A stretch of 64,000 nt of DNA, from positions 62,001 through 126,000 of the forward strand of contig NOWV01000070.1 of the NCBI GenBank assembly GCA_003344405.1, given 5' to 3'. The position numbers were made by a program, and so were the translations under genes. Shown here in pieces: positions 1-14,528 of the stretch (positions are counted from its first letter, which is position 1; each line of letters starts with the position of its first letter). Source of the DNA: Trichoplax sp. H2 (taxonomy: Eukaryota > Placozoa > Uniplacotomia > Trichoplacea). The notes beneath the pieces were generated by a model, which saw only the letters and a list, made by a program, of their open reading frames with translations, ran no database searches and had not been told where the DNA came from.

Positions 1-115
1 GAAGTAGTAACTGAAAATCAAAAATATAGTAGATGCAGAATAATTAAGTTCTAGTGTTTTGATCCTACTAGATGCTCTCGTGTGTTGTATCAAATAATAT
101 ATACGTACTTACCAG
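1..115 (+). other. Intron of the GRK gene, cut by the window edge
   Basis: This is non-coding sequence ending in an acceptor AG at 114-115. The kinase gene therefore continues to the left of the window, and its first exons, roughly the first 110 residues by comparison with human GRK5, are not visible. Confidence 0.8.
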
Positions 116-2905
<2,790 letters not shown>

Positions 2906-5291
2906 CGGCGATCGGCAGTCTATATTGTAGCTAGATCATTATGTTCCCTTGTATTAAGAATCTTAGTAAGTTTAATAACATTATAATTAAGTACAATCTT
3001 AAACTATAAGTCTTTTTATATTAACGTTTGCGTGAAAATGAATTCGGTATACGTGTGATGGCTTCCCAGATTCTAAGGTTGTAAAATATTACCCATCTGC
3101 ACGTCAATTTTTATTCTATAAAATCTCTCATTGAAAGACTGTGTCCAATCCTACTGAACTAGAATTTAGCTGATTTTTAGACTTAAATGTTTGGAATGAC
3201 TAAGATTTTATCATATATACAGCTTATCACTATTGCACTTATATATGAATAATCAGCAAAGTGTAAGATTGCTTAGTGTTTGCTATCCCACTATCGAGTG
3301 GAATTGAATATGAATAATGAATAATGTCTATAACCGGTGTAAGGTATGTGTATGGTACCTTGATAAATGCAGTACATTGCTTATTTTCTTCTTTTAGAGT
3401 TTTGTTATCATCTGTTAAATCAATGTAGTCGCTAGCTGCCTTGCGACTGCTGCATGACAATGGTATTTTTATTCAACTATGTTGGGTAAATGCTAACGGT
3501 ATACTTGAGAGTCTACGATATTCGAATTAGTTCTGTTGTTCTTCATATTATTTACTCTCACTTTAGTTGATTGTTTGATTGTGTCCATGTCTTAAATTTC
3601 GAAATTCATCAACTGGTTAAAATTACTTTACATTGTTTGCCTCCTACACTACAATTCCCTTAACCGATATTTATGCATACTCTCATGTGTTCTCTGAACG
3701 ATAAGTACCTGATAGCATTTATTCTGACTAGGTGATGGCCATAAAAATTTTATAACAATAGACCTGCGGTGTCATGTACTTATTTTCTTTTTATTTGTTG
3801 GAATATTCGTTATGTACTAAAACGAGGTTAAAAGTTGCTTCATTCTTGGAAGACCTAATTGGGCTAGTAGCCCTCAAATCTACTGTATAGTATTACACAA
3901 TTACTTTGGTAGCCTGGCTTCAACAAGAGCACATTATTGTATATGATACATTTTTGCACGGTTTACTATACGTATGAACTAGCAAACAATCCCGCCGGCT
4001 TGTTGGTGGTTACCTTAATAACATTTATTGTACTCGTTCGTTATACTTCGCGTACTATACTGCACATGTACAGTCCTTGTATTTTTACTTTACTGATCAA
4101 CATACTGTATGTATCTAGAGTACATACATTGTGACATTAGCGAAAAAGCCGTACATGTATTTGAAATTACAACTTACAACCACTCCGAACGGCTAGCGGA
4201 TCAGTTATCAGTCAGTCACGGTTTCCTTCGTACTGGACTGTATACGGTGCTCGTAGTAATGTCAAGAGAGATTGTAGACATTTCCCTTAATATATAGCTG
4301 ATTGACTGGTTGACGATTAATCGATTATATATTCGTACGAGTATTATTTGAAGTCTACAGCAATAGCTTTATTGCAAATAAGTCTAAGAATATGATAAAA
4401 CAATTTTACGTTACTGTAATACTGTGCTCGTATTCGTCCTGTATGTGTTGAAAAGCATACACAACGAGATGCTAATTTATAACCTAATAGGAATGTACCC
4501 TTATTATATTACAATAACTTGTAACTTAATGTACTGCAGTCATATCTCCACGATTACGATATACTTTAGAACTAGACAGGAATGGCTACTTTTTACAAAT
4601 AAGCCGTAATTCTGCAAAATTATTGTTAATCGCTTCGAGTATTCTAGCTACCGGTTAAATATTTTAAGCTGGCGCTGCATTACATTACACCACTAACTCT
4701 GTTAGACTATGCCATAAGTCCTACTTCCAGTCGATAATAGTAACTTATGAATATCGCTATTTATGAAGTGTCTGGTCTGTAACCAATGGCGTAACCGCTG
4801 TAATTATCACCGCTCGTTAAATTACATACCAAGTACACATGCAGAATTTCTTCGGTAGATCCGTATTTAACAGCGTAGAAAGTGCCGTGCCGTACAGTCT
4901 AGGTCAGCAAGCGAACATAATAGTACTCTAACACAACCGTAAAATTTAGCTAAGGTTAGAATCTACGTTCTTTTGGTTAGTGGCCATAATAAATGCTAAG
5001 CTTTCTGGTTAGAATTTTAAGCTTTTATCGTAGACACGAGTAAGTGCTGAGCACACGAAGCCGTAACAATAAAAATTTGTATGTAATGAAGGAAATCATG
5101 GAACATTTTTATTACCCTTTAAACAAATAGCTCAATATTATATTAGGTAACAACTATAGATATTCAAAAAGCAATAAAAAAAACATTGTTGTGCTAATTA
5201 ATTTCCATCATTAAGCCATCTTACAACTTTAGTTCAATCCAGGCATCATAAGAAATATTTTCAGATCCTCTAGTTTGCCACAACCATTGAT
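2906..5291. other. Convergent intergenic region between GRK and MIC60
   Basis: This holds the presumed 3' UTRs of two convergent genes. Open frames at 3937-4609 (+) are short and not protein-like. One stretch on the minus strand (3359-3446) looks like a possible exon and is listed as a finding. I recognise no RNA gene or repeat here. Confidence 0.6.
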
Positions 5292-8152
5292 TTATAAGGA
5301 GCGCATTCCGTATGTAGTAGATAACTGCTTTATAATATTAACAGCTTGACGAGTTTCTAACAATAATCGCGCTTCGCGGAGCCAATCACTTGCAACTCGC
5401 CTCGGCTCACCTCGTAATTGATTGACAAATCGCACTGCTTGTTCTAATTCCCCGTGGAAAAGATAATGATCTGCATACGCAAGTAATTTGTAAGTATCCA
5501 TATCTTTGGGATTAATTTCCTTAACATCTAAATTAGGCTTGACATTTAACATGAGTATAGACTGAAAATAAGATAATGCATAAGTCAATAAACCGACTCT
5601 TTCTTCACCAACAAGATTAACCCTTTGGGCTATTTTCTTAACGCGAACAAATCGTTGCATCAATCCCTCCTCAGTATATACGCCACGCTCAATTGCAACT
5701 TTTGGAATAATTTGCAGCACTATATTTGCTAATGGTTCATCATCAAGAAGTTTTTCCACAGTAAGAAAATGCTCCTTGAGAGGACAAGTAATATTATCCG
5801 TTACGTCAGTACTTAAAGCTGCATCTAGAGACTGGCAAGCTAGCCACAACTCCTGAGCTTGTTTGCCTTTTTGTAGTAATTCAGATTTTTCTACGATGGC
5901 ATGCTCAATTCCGTGCAAACGAGATAATACAGCCTTTAACTCCAAATGATGTTTCTTTTCTAGCTCACTAATTCGGTTTGCGGTTTCATGTGACCATTTT
6001 TCTTCGAGACTTCCAGCTTGTTCTTGCAATGTTTGCTGCAAATGATCACTATGTGCTGCAGACTGCCTCTGAAGCTGACGACGCAAATCAATTTCAAAAT
6101 CATTCTGCAACTCAGTGATCTATATTTTAAAAAGATATTCGTTATATGTTAATGTGACATTAAGTATGAGAAAGATAATAGTTGTAAAGTATTCAGTAAT
6201 AACCTTGCGTTCGATTTCTAAATGGTGAGCATAATTAAGTTTTTCCCTCTCAATTTGGTAATGACTGTCAGCTATATTAGCAGTTAATTCTTCCTTTTTC
6301 ATCAAAGCTTCTTTCAATCTCTTTTGTTCCAAAACTCTTTGCTGTTCTAATTCTTTCGTTAACTGTTCATTTCTACGATGAGTAAATGCAACGAGAAGAT
6401 TTAATTCCAAGTTGGATAAATCTCTCGTGCTTTCCAATTCTTCCTTGTCTGATGACGAATCTTTCAGAGAATCTTTAAACTCTAATCTCGCCTTATCAAG
6501 TTGTTCTTTGTATTCGTTAATGATAGAGGCGTCAACTTTAGATGCTTCTAACTTTATATTAGCTTCTTGGACTCTTTGATGGAGCTGTATGAAATGATAA
6601 ACTAAATTAGTTAGTTTAAATTAACTAAAATATAGTTTAGCAATATATACCCTGACGATGTCATCCTGTAATGCTTCTACCCCAGAAAATTCATCAGATT
6701 CCCTACTTTTATCCAACAGAGTTTGTATTTTCTCCTTTATTAAAAAGAACTTTCTTGACACATCGGCTGCGTCTAATTCAGTCCTGGTAGCATTAGATGC
6801 CAATGATTTGGTATTATCCCATAAATTTTTACTGTCATCAGATTCTATGTCACAATATAATCAGCAAAGTTCTTTGGTATAAAAGCTAACTTCAATTATA
6901 ATACGCGAGAATTGACTGTAATATATTAGATACCTATATCTGTTTTTTGCATTGCAGCTTGAAGAGATTTTGTATATTCTTGATATACTTCGCTAACTTG
7001 TTCCAATTTATTGCAAGCTTCATTACCAGTTTGTAAGAAATCTTCCATTGTTTTTTCCAATAACGGTACTAATTCGCTCCTATCTAGCAGTTTATTAATT
7101 TCTTCTTCAGTATTCGCTTCATTGGCAGTGCTTTCTACACTAATTCCTGAATGTAACCCTAAAGATAAAGCATTGCAATGAGTTACACACCGGAGTAATT
7201 CTTTCAAGATTAGAAATACTCAATATACAGATTTCAAATGAAAATCCAATTTGCCTACCTTCGTCGATAGTCGTTGTTGAAATTGTTGACGCCGTATCTA
7301 CTACCACTGTGTCATTGACATTAGTTTTATCGATAGGTTTAGTATCCTGCCCTGATGCGTTTTTGTTATCGTTTATAGCACTTTCGGTATGTCCTATCTC
7401 CTGGCTATTTGGTACCGATATTCCTACTGCTGTATGCTCTTGCTTATCAGGAATTTCTTCCTTAACTTGTTCTAAACTAGCAATGGAAGGTATAGGGTCC
7501 TTATCTTTTACACCAGAAGTTGCAGATTCCGCAGTCGATAATTCAGACGTATTTACAGACGATGTCTTAGACTCGCTAAGTTTCACATCTTCAGGTCGGA
7601 TATCCAGCTATTAATGTTAACAGAACATTTGCAAAGATATTGAGGATTTAATAGGGAGTACAACCGTTTTAAACATTTGATACATTTTAAAATATCGAGT
7701 AAATACGTATGCCGCAATCGATCAGCAGATGCGGTATCCTACGCTCCATACCTTGTCAATCTGGCTAGATTCTGAGTACTTTATAGGAAAAGAAAATTCT
7801 CTTTCGTTTAAGGTTTCAGAACTATAGCATTAATATATGACCCAAGATTGGTTGAAGGAACAGACAAACAGTTAGCACGCCTTTGAATATTATAATCTTG
7901 ATACGACGCAATAGCATGGTCGTTTACTTCACTAATGAATCCTACTAACCTAGTTAATGCAGGCTGTTTTCCAAGAAATAAGTTCAATACGCCTTTGGAG
8001 ATGGGCAGATAACTTTCAATTTGCCGTCTATTATCTGTTGATTCTGATGCATAATAAACTGAAAATCCAGTACCAGCTACTCCTAATGCTACGGCAGCAA
8101 TGGCAACTTTCCCAGCAGTACTACTGCAATTTTGAAATCTTGCATTAGTCAT
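5292..8152 (-). CDS. IMMT: MIC60 / mitofilin, core MICOS subunit
   Basis: Inner-membrane protein that shapes crista junctions as the core of the MICOS complex. Six exons join in phase: 7928-8152, 7259-7607, 6934-7158, 6651-6844, 6204-6584 and 5292-6119. They give about 733 residues, against 758 in human MIC60. First comes a transmembrane segment with glycine and alanine (TAGKVAIAAVALGVAG), aligning with the human TTGK..GG segment. A low-complexity Ser/Thr/Asp linker and a long coiled coil follow, and the C-terminal mitofilin domain contains QLRGEPRRVASDWLREAR. I use the ATG at 8152. The acceptor-like TTGCAG just downstream (exon would begin at 8123) allows a separate first exon at about 8639-8735, so the N-terminus is uncertain. 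Exon 3 has several in-phase acceptors near 7158. The domain call is certain; the first residues are not. Confidence 0.9.
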
Positions 8153-9598
8153 GTTATCATTTCTCTAATAATAAGACTATAGTCGGAGAGTTTGGCACTA
8201 GTCAATAAAATAGTTGTTGGAGCTATCGTACCACACTGCCAAGTTCATGACAGGGTAAACCACAAAAAACAAGCAACGGGCCATACAAATACTGTATTCT
8301 ACATGTACATTATAGCCCGCTAAACGGTAATACCGAATTGATTTAACTAGAATTTTTAACGATCTTTATAGAAGTAGAAGTCCTGTCTCGCTCGAATTCA
8401 TACGGACTTGATCGAGCGTTCGCAGGAAAACCTACGTATAGCAATCTGTTAATGCAAAATATGGAAACTCTTCTATGACAATACCCAAGAAATTTTAGAC
8501 GATACATTGATTGCAATCTACACCCTATTCAGTTGTCCAGTACTACAAAAACTATTCCCTTCTCACTGTATCTCAGCGTTATTGACAGTGCTACTGTAGA
8601 AAAGATAGTAATTTAAGCTGTACCCTGTAAATTCTTACCTGCTTGAAGTAGACGGAGGTGATGAACAGTAATGACGACTGCATTGTTTCCCAGGTGTATT
8701 GCATACCTTGGTAATGTTAATCTTGACGTAAACATAGATAGTAATTAATAAAATAATCCATCATAAGAATACACCCATGCTGGCAAAACAAGGATTTCTA
8801 AAATGGTCCAAAATTATTATCAATCCTACGACTATGTATGCAACTTGACGTCTACATGGAGCTATCGAGAGTTCTTGATACTAACGATTTATCTAGCAAA
8901 GCAACACCAATATGGCAAGCTGTATCACTAGAATATTACAACTACTCGTAAGCATAACCCTATACAATATCATTATGATGTAATAGCATGGATAACATAG
9001 CCAATCGCCAAGGCAAGATGGCGCTCAACAAAACTCGTTGCCGATTTTTACGCCACACGCGTAATCCGATCGAAAAAGTACAAGGATCATCACACACTAA
9101 TCCACTGCAATTGAAATTATTTCATCGCCATCACTAACTCACTATTACTTTACCTTGATTCTGTACTTTTCAGGCACTTGCCTAATGTTATGTACCGCTG
9201 ATGATGTCCTGCGCCACATACCGAGTCAAGACTAGACAAGAAAAAAATTGGACTAATGGCGATCAGTTTCGTCTTCACTTCTCGGCCAACCACTTGTACA
9301 GTCTAGGCAGAGTAGGGCGACTGTTAGTCAGTAGCTCCAATCTATACCTACAGATAGTGGGTACAGTATGAAGTGGCTGCCGACCTATGGTCGCTCGACA
9401 GCACCCAAGTACAGTAAGCGAAGTACAGTATAATATACTGTAAGATACAAGACATTGTATTGTAGGCTACAGTATACACTGTATGGTGTGGAGAAGATAT
9501 TGGAATCCTTAGCTGTACTCACTGCTATATACAGTATCATGCTTGCGATAACGATACAAGCACAGTATGAGGATGTAGACGTAAGCGAAATATATCCA

Positions 9599-9677
9599 AT
9601 TATGGTTGCAGCTGCCTTTTCGACTTAGGAAGAAGCTGCAGAACTTTGCAAACTTCTTCCTCAAATCCAACCATAAT
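9599..9677. repeat. Imperfect hairpin (inverted repeat)
   Basis: ATTATGGTTG at 9599-9608 is the exact reverse complement of 9668-9677. Inside it, GGAAGAAG at 9628-9635 pairs with CTTCTTCC at 9653-9660. A competing stem TGCAGCT/AGCTGCA joins 9607-9613 to 9634-9640. The function is unknown; it could be a degenerate MITE or a structured RNA. Confidence 0.6.
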
Positions 9678-9721
9678 GAATCATCGGTGAGAGTATTAGT
9701 AGTATAGTACTTGGTTTAGCC

Positions 9722-9766
9722 AGGGACTTCGTTGTAAGAGAAATTCTCTGATACGATCAAGTCCCT
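9722..9766. repeat. Nearly complete 45-nt hairpin
   Basis: AGGGACTT (9722-9729) pairs with AAGTCCCT (9759-9766). After one mismatch, six more pairs form between 9731-9736 and 9752-9757 (two of them G-U). Then five pairs, 9737-9741 with 9745-9749, close a 3-base loop. The pairing covers almost the whole element. No Pol III or other promoter is recognised. Confidence 0.6.
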
Positions 9767-10960
9767 CGTTCAGCACAGTATCGGACCTACAATGGATTTG
9801 GCTTCTATGTTAACTTCATTTCAGATCGCTAGCACCATACCAGATGAAATAGTAAATAAATAAAATAAATAAATAAAAACAAGACAGACTTCTTACGATC
9901 ATTGTGGCCCTTTATATTGTTTAAAGGAGAGATAGATATCGATATATTATTATAACTTTTATATCAGTGCTATTGCATTGCTACAGTATGTACAGTATAG
10001 AAGCATGCAATGAAAATGACTTCCATCTTGAGCTACATATCAAGTAGCTCTAGTTTTGTCACCATGGTGCACAGCAGCAGCATCGTGTTACGACTAGCTT
10101 CGAGCAAACATTATTTCGATATGATACCGTAATTTTGTCGAATACAAAACGGTAGAGAACTGTAGAAAGTATACCTGTGCAAATACCAATATGTCAGTAT
10201 TCGAACTTGGCTAATGTTGAGTAAATGTTTCAATTTTACAAGTATTTTTACCTTTGACTATACTGTATGCGGCGATTGAAAGGTGAATTGATTGATATAG
10301 ATTCAATTTATAAAAGGAACTCCTTCTAACTAATATTAAAAGATGGAGATTCGCTAGCATAATCCTATACTTAGACCGATTAGTCAGAAATTTTTTTATA
10401 TAGCAGCGATCTTGTGAATATCATTCATTTCGTTAAATATCTGAATTTTAAGAACAATCACGCAGATTCCAATCGATACACTATTGTACAGTTTCATAGC
10501 TAATAAAGTTATACTATTACATTGCGACTGTCCATCTAATATTAAATTCCAGTAACATCGTTCTGATTTTTACGCTAGTTATTATGCAATCATACCACAA
10601 CTATGGCATCATAAGCCATAGCAGTTAAGTTTAGAACGAACTGTGGCATTCCGAGCCAAAAGTGCAGGCAAACCCGGGCGTATGCACATTTTCCACTATA
10701 TTCTCATAGAACATGGGTAACTCGGCTATCCCTTCCATTCAAAGAATTTACAGTCCATGCTAAGAAATCAGAAAATTTACTACCAACGATTTTAAATAAA
10801 CTAATTCTTTTAATTCGATAATAAATTATACAATGCATTTGAGAATTGATATGGCATATGTTATATACCCAAGTATACATGTAAGTATCCCATAATTTTG
10901 TTTTCCTAAACTGCCATTATGAATTGAAATTATTGAACTCTATGCTAATACAGTAGTGAA

Positions 10961-13900
10961 TTAATCTACGACGTTGATAGTCTTTGTACATAAGACTCCA
11001 CTGACATGTTTCTGGAAGATATTTTGACTACGATCAACTCTTAAATTCTTCCATTTTATCGTATCAATCTCATTGTCATCATTAGCCGATATTCTCGTCC
11101 CTTCTTGTTGTCCACTACTGACAGAGCTAGCAACTGATCCACTCAAAGCACCACTTGCTGTCTCTACCTCCAGCGTTGCAGTCGGTTCTCGTTTTTCTGG
11201 TTGTTGCATTAGAATTTCAATTACTCTCATGCACATTCTAATCGAAGGTAACTGTTCGATTTGTGCACGCACACTTGGATTCAATCCAGCATTTTCTTGC
11301 TTTAAATAGTATGGTACCGACATAAAATCGGCTTGTAGCTGCTTTGCTCCAGCAACGCTGCAACATAGAAGGTGAAATAAGCTAATTCTCCATAATTAGG
11401 TTAAAAAGTATACGTAGGATTACAGTAATTGATATCTAAGGTAAACCCTTAAAAGTTTCTAATAATTATAATTAATAGTTACAGTACTAGTATATTATTA
11501 TGCTGGAGGTAAAATAACGGAGTTACCTGAATTTTATATCTTCCTTAAGAATGTAATTTGTCCATGAACTCATTACAGCCTCCACAGTTAAAGCTATCAC
11601 ATCATACTGATTTTCGTCGGTAATCTTCTGCACACCTTGCACTACAGGCTTAACCGTGGTCTCCAATACAGAATCAACATATGTATTTGGCTTTACATTG
11701 TCTAATACAGAGATGAAATACAGATTTTGAAAAATTAAATGAGGTAATACAAAAAAGTCCAACGCTTAACGAAGTCGTACTATCATTATGATAACCGTCA
11801 AAATATAAATTACAGTATTTTAAAACATATAAAGATGAATAAAGTAGAAAGAACTGTTAAATGCACACACACTCATATCTAAAATTATTCCACATCTAAT
11901 AGGATTATATTTTAGCCGCTGTCAAAAAATTACTCCCAGATATAATAATACCTATGTGCCTGAGTCTCCACTTCTTCTGTTTCGGCATTACTTGTTCCCA
12001 AATTTCGGAAGTTAACTTATAACAATCATTTTTATAATTTATATCCATTTTACTGGAGAAGGCCTGCAATTAATGTTGAGAATCATCTAATTGCTGACAA
12101 CCTTAAACACGGATAAACAAAACTTATTGAACCTGTAAAGCAGCAAAATATTCTCGTGTAATGCATAGCAACCAAGTGCAGCGATCAGTTAGCCAATTCT
12201 TATAATCGTAATTTGCAATGCTGCTACAAAGAGATTCACCAACATCAATGCAACTTTTTACGTCATCAAGAATAACTTTTAAATCAGATTTCCAAATAGC
12301 AACTAAATTTGGTAGATCCCAATTGGAAAAGTATCGACCGGCATCTCTTTGAAGCCAAATCAAAATAGAATTTATAGTAGCCACAAGGCGGCATAGAGTA
12401 GGATTGATTATGTTCAAGAAGTGCACAACCGAATGATAGTTGTTTACGTTGGTCTCATCGGATTCAATAAAGGATGAAACAACCTATTTCAAATAATAGT
12501 AATTTTCCTCAATGAAATTAAGCTTCAAAAACTTTTAAAGCTAAAACTTATCAATTAATAATTTCAGTAATTTCTAGAATTCAGATGATTTTATACCGGC
12601 AAGTATGTCCTTAATGTTGACAAGATGATGCTCAAAGGAACTTGAAACAATTTACACGTTGGAGTATTAATGTCATCAGAAGCTAGATTTCTTCTACAAT
12701 TTTTATCCACCAATGACCCAGCAACTGCTTGGAAATAAGCTATCAAGGTCATAGATATGTCAGTATTATTTAAAAAATTACTTTCACATCAAACATTTAC
12801 GAATAGCCCTCATACATCTCTGATACAAGTTTGCAACAGTAAACTGACTGAAAGTAATCCAGAAATTTTAACAACAGAAATAAAAGCACTGTACGGTCTG
12901 TACTCTACCTTCATCCCATCGGTATGACATATACAGTTGATGGATGAAAAATGACAAATCATGCAGCTGAAATGCTGTTCGAAGACTGGTACCAGCTTTG
13001 AATGATGATCAAAGAAAAAATGATCATTTTAGAAATTGTAGGTATTTATCAAGTTATCAACGATGTATCGTAGTCTAAAGTACACTATTTGCTCTTTAAC
13101 TTTTGTAATTTAGCACCTACTATTTAGCTTTAATTGAACTAGTGGCAGTTACTTTGATGCTGTAATTTATTGAGATAATAAATCTTTTACTTGATACTTA
13201 CCGATCTGATTAGGAACTTGCAAAATCTCTATGAGCCTGTTATAAGTACTTTCAGGTTGTATTATCAACGGTGATATATTCATTTTTAGTATTTTCTTCT
13301 TTGTAGTAATGGGAATTAGTGGTAATTTACAGCAATAGCTGTGATAGTATAAAACCAGCTGTTGCCAGAGTAATGCCAGATAACTGTCATAGATTTCTTG
13401 TTTGCCCTCTTCCTTGATCGCGATATCACTCCAACTGACTTGTTTTTTCAATGGTGAATGAGAGGCATCATTAAAGCATTCCGTTTGGTTGACAATATTA
13501 GCATTAAAGACACCAGAATCACTCATGCTTGAATCTGTTCGCCGGCGGTTTCGATATTTCCTTAATAACGTTGTTGAGGCTGCTAAAGAGGCTACTACCG
13601 TAGCACTGAATGATCTCTCCTTATTAATTCCTTTAACCATAAAATTTTCATCATTGGGGATTACTTTACGATCTCCTTCCGCAAATAATCTAGCGTTACA
13701 ATTACTATGTAAGTAGTCGTACCACTGGTGAGCTCTACGACTAATGATCAGGCTTAAGACATCGCGTAAAGTAAACGATCTACCAATTTCAGTCATCCAG
13801 TGTAGAAATTTACCAGTCTTATATTGGCTATCATTTGATACAAAGCGTCGATATCTTTTCACTAATCTATTAAACATTTCTACGCTTTGAAATAATAAAT

Positions 13901-14528
13901 GCAGGCTTACAGAGCTAACTTCTTCGCTATCAACGTAGCCTAATATTTGTAATTTGATTTCAATAACTTTTCTTAGCCACCAAATGGTACGATTTCTAAT
14001 AATTCGTAAAAGACTTTCTGTACTCTTTAACTCGTCAGTCAATAGCGGTAAATAATGATCCAGCCAACGATCTTCGCTAATTTTACCTTTAATAACTTGT
14101 ATATGACATAAATGATCATGTGTATTGGCTTCTTCACATAACAGTACACCGACATCGAAATGGCATTGGTCAAGCCAACTGCGGTCACTCTTCTTGAAAG
14201 AATGATCGATTTTTAATAATAACCGCAAGCTACTTTTGCCAATGGATTCGCATTCTCTCATGAATTTACTAGCAATCGATAAGTGGCTAGCACAAATCTT
14301 TTTAAATGTTAAGAAAGCCTTTCGCTTGCGTAGATTTTGCATCTTTTGATATTCCTCGCATAGCACTGGGGTCCTTCTGACATGGTAGAAGTAGCTTTGC
14401 TGGTAATTACTGGCAATGACATATTTTTCGAAAGGTGTAATTTTTTGAAATGATTCGGATAAAGTTTCGATAGCTTTGTCAATACCACTGGTTTTTCCTT
14501 TTGATACAGATACTGAGCCTAACTCCAT
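10961..14528 (-). CDS. CCDC142: CCDC142-like protein
   Basis: A conserved animal protein of poorly known function. Six exons join in phase: 13202-14528, 12597-12739, 12133-12483, 11952-12063, 11527-11701 and 10961-11357. They give about 834 residues, against about 750 in human. The best match is the C-terminal third: MPKQKKWRLR, then a VKPVVQGVQ segment, then DIKFSVAGAKQLQADF, aligning with the human MPRGRYWRLR, VLEPVLQGLQ and GIRFSLQGALQLKQDF segments that I remember. I chose the ATG at 14528 (MELGSVSV). An acceptor-like TCTGCAG just upstream shows that a 5' exon is possible. No transmembrane segment or signal peptide is seen; the protein is mostly helical. A serine-rich linker (SSMSDSG) sits in exon 1. 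The identity is solid at the C-terminus and weaker at the N-terminus. Confidence 0.87.

Larger units (their letters stand above)
8153..10960. other. Intergenic region between MIC60 and CCDC142
   Basis: About 2.8 kb without a recognised gene. It contains a possible MIC60 first exon (8639-8735), a short ORF on the plus strand (9018-9137), many TACAGTA/TACTGTA words between 9300 and 9560, two strong inverted repeats (9599-9677 and 9722-9766) and a short AAAT-rich run near 9845-9880. An inverted repeat CGCTCGA..TCGAGCG lies near 8370-8410. Confidence 0.6.
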
